This document shows, piece by piece, positions 1-5,397 of a stretch of 5,901 nucleotides of DNA. The DNA comes from Nitrososphaerales archaeon TH5894 (GTDB taxonomy: Archaea > Thermoproteota > Nitrososphaeria > Nitrososphaerales > Nitrososphaeraceae): contig JAATVK010000181.1 of assembly GCA_014523485.1 (NCBI GenBank), forward strand, positions 1 to 5,901, in the 5' to 3' direction. The notes under the pieces were generated by a model. That model was not told the DNA's origin. It made no database searches and saw nothing but the letters and a program-made list of their open reading frames with translations. Made by a program: the position numbers and the translations under genes. Position 1 is the stretch's first letter; the number at the start of each line of letters is the position of its first letter.

Positions 1-199
1 AGCAAAGAAAGCAACAACACCAGCAAAAAGAAAAGCAACAACACCAGCAAAGAAAGCAACAACACCAGCAAAAAGAAAAGCAACAGAAATTAATGAACTA
101 GAAAAATCATCAGAAAATGTTCTAGAGAGTCCAGTAGAGAGTCCAGTAGAGAGTCCAGTAGAGAGTCTAGTAGAGCAAACTCAATCAGAAACTCCTTAA
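1..199 (+). CDS. Lys/Ala/Thr/Pro-repeat protein with acidic tail (C-terminal end only)
   Basis: An open frame enters from the left edge (codons begin at base 2) and ends at TAA 197-199, giving the last 65 residues. The first 28 residues are a low-complexity basic repeat built from A-K-K-A-T-T-P and A-K-R-K-A-T-T-P units. The next 37 switch sharply to an acidic, Glu/Ser-rich tail with four E-S-P/L-V units. The basic part resembles histone H1 C-terminal tails and the Lys/Ala/Pro repeats seen on some archaeal and bacterial nucleoid or ribosome-associated proteins; nucleic-acid binding is therefore an inference from composition only. No folded domain is visible, and the N-terminal part that would identify the protein lies outside the window. 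Coding is supported by strict maintenance of the frame through both repeat tracts and by Lys/Thr/Pro codon structure that makes sense only in this frame. Function unknown. Confidence 0.75.
   Translation, partial: AKKATTPAKRKATTPAKKATTPAKRKATEINELEKSSENVLESPVESPVESPVESLVEQTQSETP
2..85 (+). repeat. 45-bp tandem repeat encoding KKATTPA/KRKATTPA
   Basis: Bases 2-46 recur from base 47, identical through base 85 (39 of 45 positions of the second copy) before the sequence diverges. Each 45-bp unit is itself a 21-bp plus a 24-bp variant of the same A-K-(R)K-A-T-T-P block. The period is a multiple of three, so copy-number change would preserve the frame. The array continues past the left edge, so its copy number is unknown. 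Confidence 0.9.
125..172 (+). repeat. 12-bp tandem repeat x4 (gagagtccagta), encoding ESPV
   Basis: Three identical 12-bp units (125-136, 137-148, 149-160) are followed by a fourth with one substitution (161-172, C to T, changing Pro to Leu). The unit is in frame with the host gene and encodes Glu-Ser-Pro-Val. It is a second, unrelated microsatellite-like array in the same reading frame as the basic 45-bp repeat, and it forms the acidic tail. Confidence 0.9.
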
Positions 200-644
200 A
201 ATTAATACTACGTTATTATGATTATATCTAATGTATGGGAGTCACCATTTAGTTTATCAAACTATTCTTTCTTATTTTTATATTATATAGTTACAAATAC
301 AACCAGTTTGACAAATTAGGTCAGTTGATTCTGTAATTATAAAATATCTAATTATATAATAATGATTAATAATTTTAATATATAATATATTTAGTCATTC
401 ATTCCTATATCGAAACTAGTAAATCATTCTAGTTTATCACCATTTTAAAAGTAAAGTACTTTCATATTTATATTAATTGTGAATTATACCATCTAAAGTA
501 TAAAATATAAACATAAACAAATTTTATTAATATATTTTATTTAATTGTCACAGATATTATAATAGAATTATAATATTTGTATTACATATCCTATGATTTT
601 CGTTAGTTTTATCAAAAGCTATATTAGTTAAAATTTTATAGTTA
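200..644. other. AT-rich intergenic region with no gene found
   Basis: About 445 bases between the end of the repeat protein and the HD-gene promoter contain no credible reading frame on either strand and no tRNA-like or GC-rich structured block. A T-rich run at 267-280, about 70 bases after the upstream stop codon, could act as an archaeal-type terminator for the repeat-protein gene. The 10-bp perfect palindrome aaagtacttt lies at 453-462, and the string tagtttatca occurs twice (near 250 and near 430). None of these is distinctive in DNA this AT-rich. A small RNA gene cannot be excluded. Confidence 0.5.
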
Positions 645-653
645 TTTTATATA
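645..653 (+). promoter_or_regulatory. TATA box for the HD-domain gene
   Basis: The sequence ttttatata matches the archaeal TATA consensus. Its centre at about 649 predicts transcription starting near 675, some 7-10 bases before ATG 682, so the leader would be very short or absent. Confidence 0.55.
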
Positions 654-667
654 TTGTGCACATTTGT

Positions 668-674
668 AGGTGGA
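668..674 (+). promoter_or_regulatory. Possible Shine-Dalgarno sequence deciding the HD-gene start
   Basis: The purine-rich aggtgga ends 7 bases before ATG 682, a normal Shine-Dalgarno spacing. The in-frame GTG at 670 lies inside this element, so it is better read as part of the ribosome site than as the start codon. If transcription starts near 675, as the TATA box suggests, the element may not be in the mRNA and the start would be effectively leaderless; both readings still favour ATG 682 or 685. Confidence 0.4.
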
Positions 675-681
675 ATATAAT

Positions 682-1275
682 ATGATGAAATCGCGTATGT
701 ATGATTCTACTAAATTGAATTTTATTAGATTATTAAAATTATTTGAAGACTCAATTGATGATGTTGTAGCAATAACTAGAGCATTTAGTATTGCATATGT
801 TATTCATAGAGGAAAACTCTATGATAACATAAAATCTGAACCGTACATAAATCATACTCTTAGAGTTGCATTGATTCTCGCTAATGAATTAAAAGTAAAG
901 GATAGAGATGTTATAATCGCTGCTATTCTTCATGATGCCTTTGAAAAGACCTATACAAATACTTTTAAGGAAGACCTTCTTAAAAAGACGATTGGAGAAA
1001 AAGCATTAAATTTAATTTTATCTACAACTAAATTTAACATAAAGGAGATGGAATCCAATGAGTATTGTAAGCTAGTTTTAAAAAGTTCCCGAATTGTAAG
1101 ATATCTTATACTAGCAAATAGATTGGATAGTATTAGAATTTTAAAGAATTCTATTCGCAAAGACAAGATACAACGATTCAAAAAAGAAACCCAGGAATAT
1201 TTTTTACCAATTGCAAATTTAACTGATGATAATTTAGTTTTTAAATTATCTGTTGCAATGTACGAATTAAAATAA
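682..1275 (+). CDS. HD-domain protein of the SpoT/MESH1 (ppGpp hydrolase-like) type, altered active site
   Basis: 197 residues if started at ATG 682 (ATG 685 and GTG 670 are alternatives). The fold signature of the RelA/SpoT-type HD domain is clear: an AYVIHRG segment (His42), EPYINHT (His58), AAILHDAFEKT (His84-Asp85), a TTKF segment near 115, and LILANRLDSIR near 143-153. Enzymes of this family use Mn2+ held by His, His-Asp and a later Asp to remove the 3'-pyrophosphate from (p)ppGpp; MESH1 acts on related nucleotides. Two positions differ here. The family HDxxED motif reads HDAFEK (Lys89 in place of Asp). The last metal ligand, Asp in the usual ADR, is Asn146 (ANR). No synthetase, TGS or ACT domain follows, so it is a small HD-only protein near MESH1 size. 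It could be a hydrolase with shifted chemistry, a nucleotide-binding sensor, or an inactive relic. The intact frame argues against recent decay. The fold is confident, the activity is not. Confidence 0.8.
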   Translation: MMKSRMYDSTKLNFIRLLKLFEDSIDDVVAITRAFSIAYVIHRGKLYDNIKSEPYINHTLRVALILANELKVKDRDVIIAAILHDAFEKTYTNTFKEDLLKKTIGEKALNLILSTTKFNIKEMESNEYCKLVLKSSRIVRYLILANRLDSIRILKNSIRKDKIQRFKKETQEYFLPIANLTDDNLVFKLSVAMYELK

Positions 1276-1306
1276 CTTTGAACATAGTAGTTTTATTTTA
1301 TTCAAA

Positions 1307-1313
1307 TTTTTTT
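1307..1313 (+). terminator. T-tract terminator after the HD gene
   Basis: A run of seven T residues sits 32 bases past the HD-gene stop, in an already T-rich segment (1291-1313). A second seven-T run follows at 1366-1372. There is no hairpin; archaeal RNA polymerase terminates on such U-rich tracts. The 232-bp gap to the convergent rtcA gene otherwise holds nothing recognisable. Confidence 0.4.
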
Positions 1314-1507
1314 AAATATTTAATTAATTTATATTCAGCACTGCCACAAATATAGTATTGATAAATTTTTTTCCTTACTTCAGTTTCTAGTGTAAAAATA
1401 TAAAGGAAATTCAAAGATATATTAATTTATTCTTATTTTAGGAAACTAATAATCTTTATGACAATCATAATAGCAGCAATTAAACTATTTCATTTAACTT
1501 ATTAATT

Positions 1508-2569
1508 CTAATTATTTAAACATGGATTTCCATCAATATTGACAATATGATTTTTGCCTTGTGGTATAATACTATATCTACATCCAACTATTTTGCTTAT
1601 AATATAAAGGTTTGTCATTAAATGTTCAGTAACTTCTCCTATTAAATATCTTGATCTACCATTCGCTAAACTTGCAGGTATTACTAACATATCTGCAAGA
1701 TATTGATCAACAGCTACTTTTTTATTATAGTTCATTAGAAACTTAGTTGAAGCTTCTTTTCCTACATATTCTGCAGATTTATTTATTTTTCCTATGGAAT
1801 CTCCTCCAATATAAGGTCCGAAATCAGATTTAGAATAAACTAAAATCGAGGCTCCAGGGGAAATAGCATTTTCGATAGATGCTACATAGCTATTACAGGA
1901 TAAACCATCTCTTTCCAGTGTCAATATAGCTGAAGATATTTGACGATCTAATACATGTCGTGGAAGATTAGAACAAATTCCTACAATTTTAGGATCAATT
2001 CTTTGATAATCTATAAGGTCGATTAAACCCAAGTTTTTACAAGGAAATATTTTTGCATTAACAATTCCTCCTCCTTTTGGATAATATCCTCTTCTTATTA
2101 CATCAATATTGAAATTTATTCCCATAATTTTATAGGCTTCAGAGAATACATATCTTATATAATCAATTGTAGGGCTCATTCTAACATCTGTTCCACCGAT
2201 AATTTGTATATCAAGTAATTTTTTAGATAAAGCTACGGATGGAATTAAGGCCTGTAATACCATAGATATACTTCCTGCAGTACCTATATCGACTTTAATT
2301 GACTTAGAAATACAATCAAAATAACTTTCATCTGGATTGGGTGTAAATCGCAGAATTTGGCTTCCAAGAATGAGATTTTCAACTCTAGCATTGAAAATCT
2401 CTGCGAGTACTTTTATTGTATGTATATGTTGAGCTCGCAATCCACTTTTTGGTCTGTTTAATCTAATATTGTATATTTCTACTGGCTTTTGTAAAAGTAC
2501 TGAAAGCGATATAGTAGATCTAAGTATTTGTCCTCCTCCTTCTCCAAAAGAGCCATTGATCTTTAACAA
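1508..2569 (-). CDS. rtcA: RNA 3'-terminal phosphate cyclase RtcA
   Basis: 353 residues, the normal length for the family. RtcA converts an RNA 3'-phosphate to a 2',3'-cyclic phosphate using ATP, through a covalent enzyme-AMP on histidine. Motifs in order are: N-terminal GSFGEGGGQILRS (6-18), RAQH (45-48), GGTDVRMSPTIDY (125-137), YYPKGGG (162-168), PRHVLDRQI (203-211) in the insert domain, and GEVTEHLMTN (311-320). By alignment to the E. coli enzyme, His316 in the last motif is the adenylated histidine. All signature elements are present, so it should be active. The start is TTG 2569: stop codon TAA lies four codons upstream, only ATA codons intervene, no ATG or GTG is available, and the resulting MLKINGSFGEGGG matches the usual N-terminus of the family. 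It runs convergent to the HD gene and divergent from the RAM-domain gene, with no rtcB or other RNA-repair gene beside it. Confidence 0.95.
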   Translation of the reverse strand: MLKINGSFGEGGGQILRSTISLSVLLQKPVEIYNIRLNRPKSGLRAQHIHTIKVLAEIFNARVENLILGSQILRFTPNPDESYFDCISKSIKVDIGTAGSISMVLQALIPSVALSKKLLDIQIIGGTDVRMSPTIDYIRYVFSEAYKIMGINFNIDVIRRGYYPKGGGIVNAKIFPCKNLGLIDLIDYQRIDPKIVGICSNLPRHVLDRQISSAILTLERDGLSCNSYVASIENAISPGASILVYSKSDFGPYIGGDSIGKINKSAEYVGKEASTKFLMNYNKKVAVDQYLADMLVIPASLANGRSRYLIGEVTEHLMTNLYIISKIVGCRYSIIPQGKNHIVNIDGNPCLNN

Positions 2570-2593
2570 TATTATTTAATTTGTAGTAAATTA

Positions 2594-2602
2594 ATACTTA
2601 AA
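2594..2602 (-). promoter_or_regulatory. Possible TATA box for rtcA
   Basis: On the minus strand the bases read tttaagtat, centred about 29 bp upstream of the TTG start at 2569. That spacing fits a leaderless or near-leaderless transcript. No Shine-Dalgarno-like sequence precedes the TTG, which agrees with leaderless initiation. The match is imperfect and the region is AT-rich. Confidence 0.35.
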
Positions 2603-2695
2603 TTTGTTGTAATAAATAAAGTCATTGTATATCTGCCATTAATATTTTAAAAAATAAATACTAATTGTGAATAGCCATTAAAGATATATACAGAG

Positions 2696-2704
2696 ATATT
2701 TAAA
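2696..2704 (+). promoter_or_regulatory. TATA box for the RAM-domain gene
   Basis: The sequence atatttaaa, preceded by purines, is centred near 2700. It predicts a transcript start near 2726 and a leader of about 17 bases before ATG 2743. That leader holds no Shine-Dalgarno motif. Confidence 0.45.
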
Positions 2705-2742
2705 CTAAAAGGATTAATAGATCACTATTATAATATCTTGTA

Positions 2743-2997
2743 ATGCCTACTGCATATGTTTTAATAAATTGTGATCTAGGATCTGAAGATGATATCATTA
2801 AGGAATTAAAGAAATTACCAGAAGTTGTTGAAGTAAGTGGTGTATTTGGTGTATATGACATTATAGTTAGAATCCGTTCTGATTCGATGGATAAATTGCG
2901 TGAAGTTGTCACCTGGAATGTTAGAAGAATAGATAAAGTTAGATCAACCTTAACTATGATGGTAATTGAAGGTCAGGGAGATAAAGATATAAATTAA
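2743..2997 (+). CDS. Stand-alone Lrp/AsnC ligand-binding (RAM) domain protein
   Basis: 84 residues from ATG 2743. The whole protein is one RAM (AsnC_trans_reg) domain of beta-alpha-beta-beta-alpha-beta type: TAYVLINCDLG opening strand, helix EDDIIKELKKL, the conserved turn VSGVFGVYDIIVRI (residues 31-44), helix SMDKLREVV, and the closing RIDKVRSTLTMMV strand region. In full-length Lrp-type regulators this domain forms dimers and octamers and binds amino acids at the subunit interface; here the N-terminal helix-turn-helix is absent. Such single-domain versions are common in archaea and may act as free effector-binding oligomers or as modulators of full-length Lrp proteins; target and ligand cannot be read from sequence. 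It has its own promoter and ends 3 bp before the stop codon of the oppositely oriented PLP-enzyme gene. Confidence 0.9.
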   Translation: MPTAYVLINCDLGSEDDIIKELKKLPEVVEVSGVFGVYDIIVRIRSDSMDKLREVVTWNVRRIDKVRSTLTMMVIEGQGDKDIN

Positions 2998-3000
2998 CAA

Positions 3001-4182
3001 TTATGTATGCTCCAAAATATTTTTTATTACTCTAATTGTTTTCATTATTTCTTCTTCATTATTGAAAAAGTGTGGAGATGCTCTAACTATTTTTTTTCCA
3101 TTCAGTAAATCTCGTTCAGCCATAATAATTCCCTCTTTTTCAAGTTTTACCTTTAACAGATTAGATTCAATTTTTGGACTAGAAAAAGAAACTATTGAAT
3201 TACGCAGGTTTTCATCATTTATTCCATGAATATCAATACCATCTATTTTAACTAACTCATTTCGTAAAATCGATGAAGTTTTCGAATTTATTGAAATTAT
3301 TTTATGCATTCCTATTCTTAAAATATATCTAAGCGATGATTCTAAACCTGCTAGGGCAGGATAATTACGAAATCCTGTTTCAAATTTTTGTGGAATATCA
3401 TTGTGAACTAAAGAATCATCTGAAATAATCTGTCCAGATTCTCCTCCTATGCTATCTGGAATTAAAATATCTTTAGATTTTTCACTACAAAAAAATATTC
3501 CTATCCCTAATGGGCCACAAATCCATTTAAAACTAGGGAATGCCATGAAATCACATCCAATTCTTTTAATGTCTACATTTATAGAACCAACAGATTGGGC
3601 TGAATCAATGCAATAAAGTAAATTATTTTCTCTTGCAATTTTTCCAACTTCTTCTACAGGCATTATAGAACCATTATTATATAATACATGACTCAGAATT
3701 ATTAATTTAGATTTTTTTAATTTAGCTAATTTCTCTAATTCATTTATATCAAAAAATCCATTTGGATCTATTTTTAATACTTTTATTTTTAATTTTTTTC
3801 GCTTAGCTACATATAACCATGGAAAATAGTTTGCGTAATGTTCATGTCTTCCTCCTCTAAGAATTATTATGTCTCCTTTTTTCCAATCTATACCATTTGC
3901 AACAAGATTTAGTCCTTGTGTAGTGCTTTGTGTAAAACTTACTTCTATTGCATTACAATTTATCAAGTGTTTTATCCTTAACCGAGTTTCTTCCATCAAT
4001 TTTTCCATATACTTTGACAAATCATCTGAGTCTGGGCCTTGTTCAGAATATTTTATGAGAAAATCTGTAATAGATTTTATAGAAGAAAGAGATAATGGAG
4101 CAATTGAACCATTATTTAGATAAATTTTCCTCATAGTAATTGGAAAATCCTTAATAATTTTTTGTTTAATGTCATCTAACAA
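3001..4182 (-). CDS. Class V aminotransferase / SufS-like PLP enzyme lacking the catalytic Cys
   Basis: 393 residues, close to SufS/CsdA-type enzymes (about 400). Fold-type I landmarks are clear: KDFPI..RKIYLNNGS (11-26), the PLP phosphate-binding QSTTQGLNLVANG (85-97), HEHYANYFPW (113-122, His115 stacking on PLP), CIDSAQSVG (191-199, Asp193 and Gln196), AFPSFKW (214-220) with the Schiff-base Lys219, GPLGIG (223-228), FETGFRNYPA (267-276) and VRASPHFFN (366-374). Two departures stand out. The usual SGHK before the lysine is PSFK. The segment GIIMAERDLLNGKKIVRAS, where cysteine desulfurases carry the R-x-G-x-x-C loop, is short and has no cysteine. It is therefore probably not a cysteine desulfurase; isopenicillin-N-epimerase-like, kynureninase-like or lyase chemistry are possible. 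Start TTG 4182 gives the family's N-terminal helix and is supported by the promoter spacing; ATG at residue 17 would remove that helix. Substrate unknown. Confidence 0.88.
   Translation of the reverse strand: MLDDIKQKIIKDFPITMRKIYLNNGSIAPLSLSSIKSITDFLIKYSEQGPDSDDLSKYMEKLMEETRLRIKHLINCNAIEVSFTQSTTQGLNLVANGIDWKKGDIIILRGGRHEHYANYFPWLYVAKRKKLKIKVLKIDPNGFFDINELEKLAKLKKSKLIILSHVLYNNGSIMPVEEVGKIARENNLLYCIDSAQSVGSINVDIKRIGCDFMAFPSFKWICGPLGIGIFFCSEKSKDILIPDSIGGESGQIISDDSLVHNDIPQKFETGFRNYPALAGLESSLRYILRIGMHKIISINSKTSSILRNELVKIDGIDIHGINDENLRNSIVSFSSPKIESNLLKVKLEKEGIIMAERDLLNGKKIVRASPHFFNNEEEIMKTIRVIKNILEHT
3020..3025 (+). terminator. Possible T-tract terminator for the RAM gene, inside the PLP gene
   Basis: Six T residues lie 23 bases past the RAM-gene stop, and an eight-T run follows at 3090-3097. 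Both lie within the 3' end of the opposite-strand PLP-enzyme gene. Because only 3 bp separate the two stop codons, any terminator for the RAM gene must be here or further in, so its mRNA would carry sequence antisense to the PLP-enzyme mRNA. Confidence 0.3.
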
Positions 4183-4190
4183 TATTATAT

Positions 4191-4198
4191 TTTATATA
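4191..4198 (+). promoter_or_regulatory. TATA box for the RadA-like gene
   Basis: The sequence tttatata is a strong archaeal TATA match, centred about 27 bp upstream of the TTG start at 4222. That is the distance expected for a leaderless transcript starting at or next to that codon. The box lies within the 39-bp divergent gap and is also downstream of the proposed minus-strand TATA box. Confidence 0.6.
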
Positions 4199-4203
4199 TT
4201 CAA

Positions 4204-4212
4204 CATATTTAA
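4204..4212 (-). promoter_or_regulatory. TATA box for the SufS-like PLP-enzyme gene
   Basis: On the minus strand the bases read ttaaatatg, centred 26 bp upstream of TTG 4182. This is the right distance for leaderless transcription beginning at that codon. A second TATA-like stretch on this strand (4190-4199) is only about 13 bp from the start and therefore too close to serve it. Confidence 0.5.
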
Positions 4213-4221
4213 TTATGTTAG

Positions 4222-4845
4222 TTGCACAATATTTTATGTGATCTGTTAACTATTGGCGGATTAAACACATTATTATTTTATAATCCTTATGCTAAGCTTT
4301 GTTTTACATCAACCATTACCTCTTATTTTAGAAAAACAACTTATCTAGATTTTGATACAACTTATACTGCATATACTAAATCAAATTTAATAAAAAATTA
4401 TATCATTAATGATATATCTTTGTTTACACCAAATGAAGGGGAATTGGAGTCATTAATAACCAAAATAATTTCTAATATTTCAAATTCCTCATTATTGATA
4501 ATTGATTCATTAAACAGTTTCTATAATTTATATTATAAAAAAATTGATATAGAATCCTTAAAAGGAATTTCCACTATTCAACATACTCTTTCAAATTTTT
4601 TAATGATATTATTGAAACTCTGTCAATCTTTAAGGATACCAATTTTAGTTACTAATATGATGCGGTATAGAAAAAAGAAGGAATGGATCACAACTCCTAC
4701 GAATAAGAGATTTCTACAGAATAAAAGTACAGTGATGTTATTTGTAGAATTGCTAAGTCAAAACATGTTCTTTCTTGATATTATAACTCATCCTACGTTG
4801 TTGCCCACAACTTTAATTTTAGAGAATAATAATATAAATATATAA
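4222..4845 (+). CDS. RecA/RadA-like protein with lost P-loop
   Basis: 207 residues. The order of elements follows the RadA/RadB/KaiC core: an IGGLNTLLFY opening (11-20), a short YNPYAKLC (20-27) where the P-loop Y-G-P-x-G-x-G-K-T should be, YLDFDT strand (41-46, like the usual VxYIDTE), Walker B LLIIDSLNSFY (91-101, Asp95), helix FLMILLKLCQSLRIP (126-140), ILVTNMMRYR (141-150, like the RadA VVVTNQV sensor strand), and a C-terminal LPTTLIL strand. The Gly-Lys-Thr of Walker A is missing, so normal ATP binding is unlikely while the Walker B strand is kept. No helix-hairpin-helix or N-terminal DNA-binding domain is present. It may be a non-catalytic recombinase paralogue, in the manner of Rad51 mediator subunits, but that is inference. 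The start is TTG 4222: a stop codon TAG is immediately upstream in frame and the promoter spacing fits. The nearby ATG 4215 is in another frame and soon stops. Confidence 0.65.
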   Translation: MHNILCDLLTIGGLNTLLFYNPYAKLCFTSTITSYFRKTTYLDFDTTYTAYTKSNLIKNYIINDISLFTPNEGELESLITKIISNISNSSLLIIDSLNSFYNLYYKKIDIESLKGISTIQHTLSNFLMILLKLCQSLRIPILVTNMMRYRKKKEWITTPTNKRFLQNKSTVMLFVELLSQNMFFLDIITHPTLLPTTLILENNNINI

Positions 4846-4912
4846 GATAGGAAAATGATCTACAAATATTTCCATAAACGCATGTTAACGTAATTATTGG
4901 TTTTATCCTAAG

Positions 4913-4919
4913 ATTTATA
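4913..4919 (+). promoter_or_regulatory. Possible TATA box for the exported-protein gene
   Basis: The sequence atttata is centred about 32 bp upstream of TTG 4948, giving a predicted transcript start about 5 bases before the codon. It suggests the gene has its own promoter in the 102-bp gap after the RadA-like gene. The match is modest in very AT-rich DNA. Confidence 0.3.
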
Positions 4920-4947
4920 GCATCATTATTTTTACTAATTAAATATA

Positions 4948-5397
4948 TTGACTCCTTTCTGGATTATATATTCTATATTAATAGTAGTTGCTTCTTCATT
5001 AATGACAATTGAATCTAAAGGAGAATTAATAGAAGTTTCACAAATTAATTCAAATCTTTCATTAGATATTCAATTAGAAAAAAAAATTATTAATAATAAT
5101 AATAAACAAACAATAGGTTTTTTTTTACAAGATACTTCTAATAATAAGATAATTGATGCTAAAATAGAAGGTAATATAATATATTTATCAGGAATTGCAG
5201 AATCATTTTCTATTAATATCACTAATAATCAATTATATAACTATTCATGGATAATTAATCCCAAAATTCAATTTTACGGAACTATATTATTGGACATATA
5301 CATGATATATAATGGATCAAAGTCTAATATTGCAAATTTATCATTTTCTATAGATGATAATAACAATAAAAAAAATGATAGAAATAAACACAAATAG
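4948..5397 (+). CDS. Small exported or membrane-anchored Asn-rich protein, function unknown
   Basis: 149 residues; not recognised. Residues 3-20 (PFWIIYSILIVVASSLMT) are a hydrophobic segment that serves as a signal peptide or N-terminal anchor. The rest alternates short hydrophobic stretches in the manner of a beta-sandwich, ending in a hydrophilic tail (136-149, mostly Asp/Asn/Lys/His). There are five N-x-S/T sequons outside the hydrophobic segment, at Asn36, Asn90, Asn98, Asn122 and Asn130, which fits an N-glycosylated archaeal surface protein. There is no cysteine. Asn-rich tracts reflect AAT/AAC-rich codons in this AT-rich DNA. The start is TTG 4948: TAA at 4936-4938 closes the frame upstream and the next ATG would lose the hydrophobic segment. 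It follows the RadA-like gene on the same strand, but a 102-bp gap and a possible promoter suggest separate transcription. Adhesin, pilin-like or S-layer-associated roles are possible but unsupported. Confidence 0.6.
   Translation: MTPFWIIYSILIVVASSLMTIESKGELIEVSQINSNLSLDIQLEKKIINNNNKQTIGFFLQDTSNNKIIDAKIEGNIIYLSGIAESFSINITNNQLYNYSWIINPKIQFYGTILLDIYMIYNGSKSNIANLSFSIDDNNNKKNDRNKHK

Noticed and set aside
125..172. Short repeats at the left edge as a CRISPR array
   Set aside because: The 12-bp units are directly adjacent with no spacers and keep a protein reading frame, so they are coding tandem repeats.
453..462. Ten-bp palindrome aaagtacttt as an operator
   Set aside because: It is far from any promoter (about 190 bp upstream of the HD TATA box), occurs once, and such A/T palindromes arise easily in this composition.
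670..681. GTG 670 as the start of the HD-domain gene
   Set aside because: The GTG sits inside the Shine-Dalgarno-like aggtgga and upstream of or at the predicted transcript start; ATG 682 has better spacing and no homology motif is lost.
951..1181. Minus-strand open frame of 76 codons
   Set aside because: It lies wholly within the well-supported HD-domain gene, in an antisense frame with no recognisable motif and no promoter.
2700..2912. Minus-strand open frame of 70 codons
   Set aside because: It is antisense to the RAM-domain gene, whose conserved motifs explain the coding signal.
3869..4123. Plus-strand open frame of 84 codons
   Set aside because: It is antisense to the PLP-enzyme gene, including its phosphate-binding motif region; no independent evidence of coding.
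4215..4241. ATG 4215 as the start of the RadA-like gene
   Set aside because: This ATG is in a different frame and reaches TGA after eight codons; the RadA-like frame is closed by TAG just before TTG 4222.
670..4845. A defence or toxin-antitoxin system made of the HD, RtcA, PLP and RecA-like genes
   Set aside because: The genes alternate strands, have separate promoters and are not co-transcribed; rtcA is a conserved housekeeping gene and nothing ties the others functionally.
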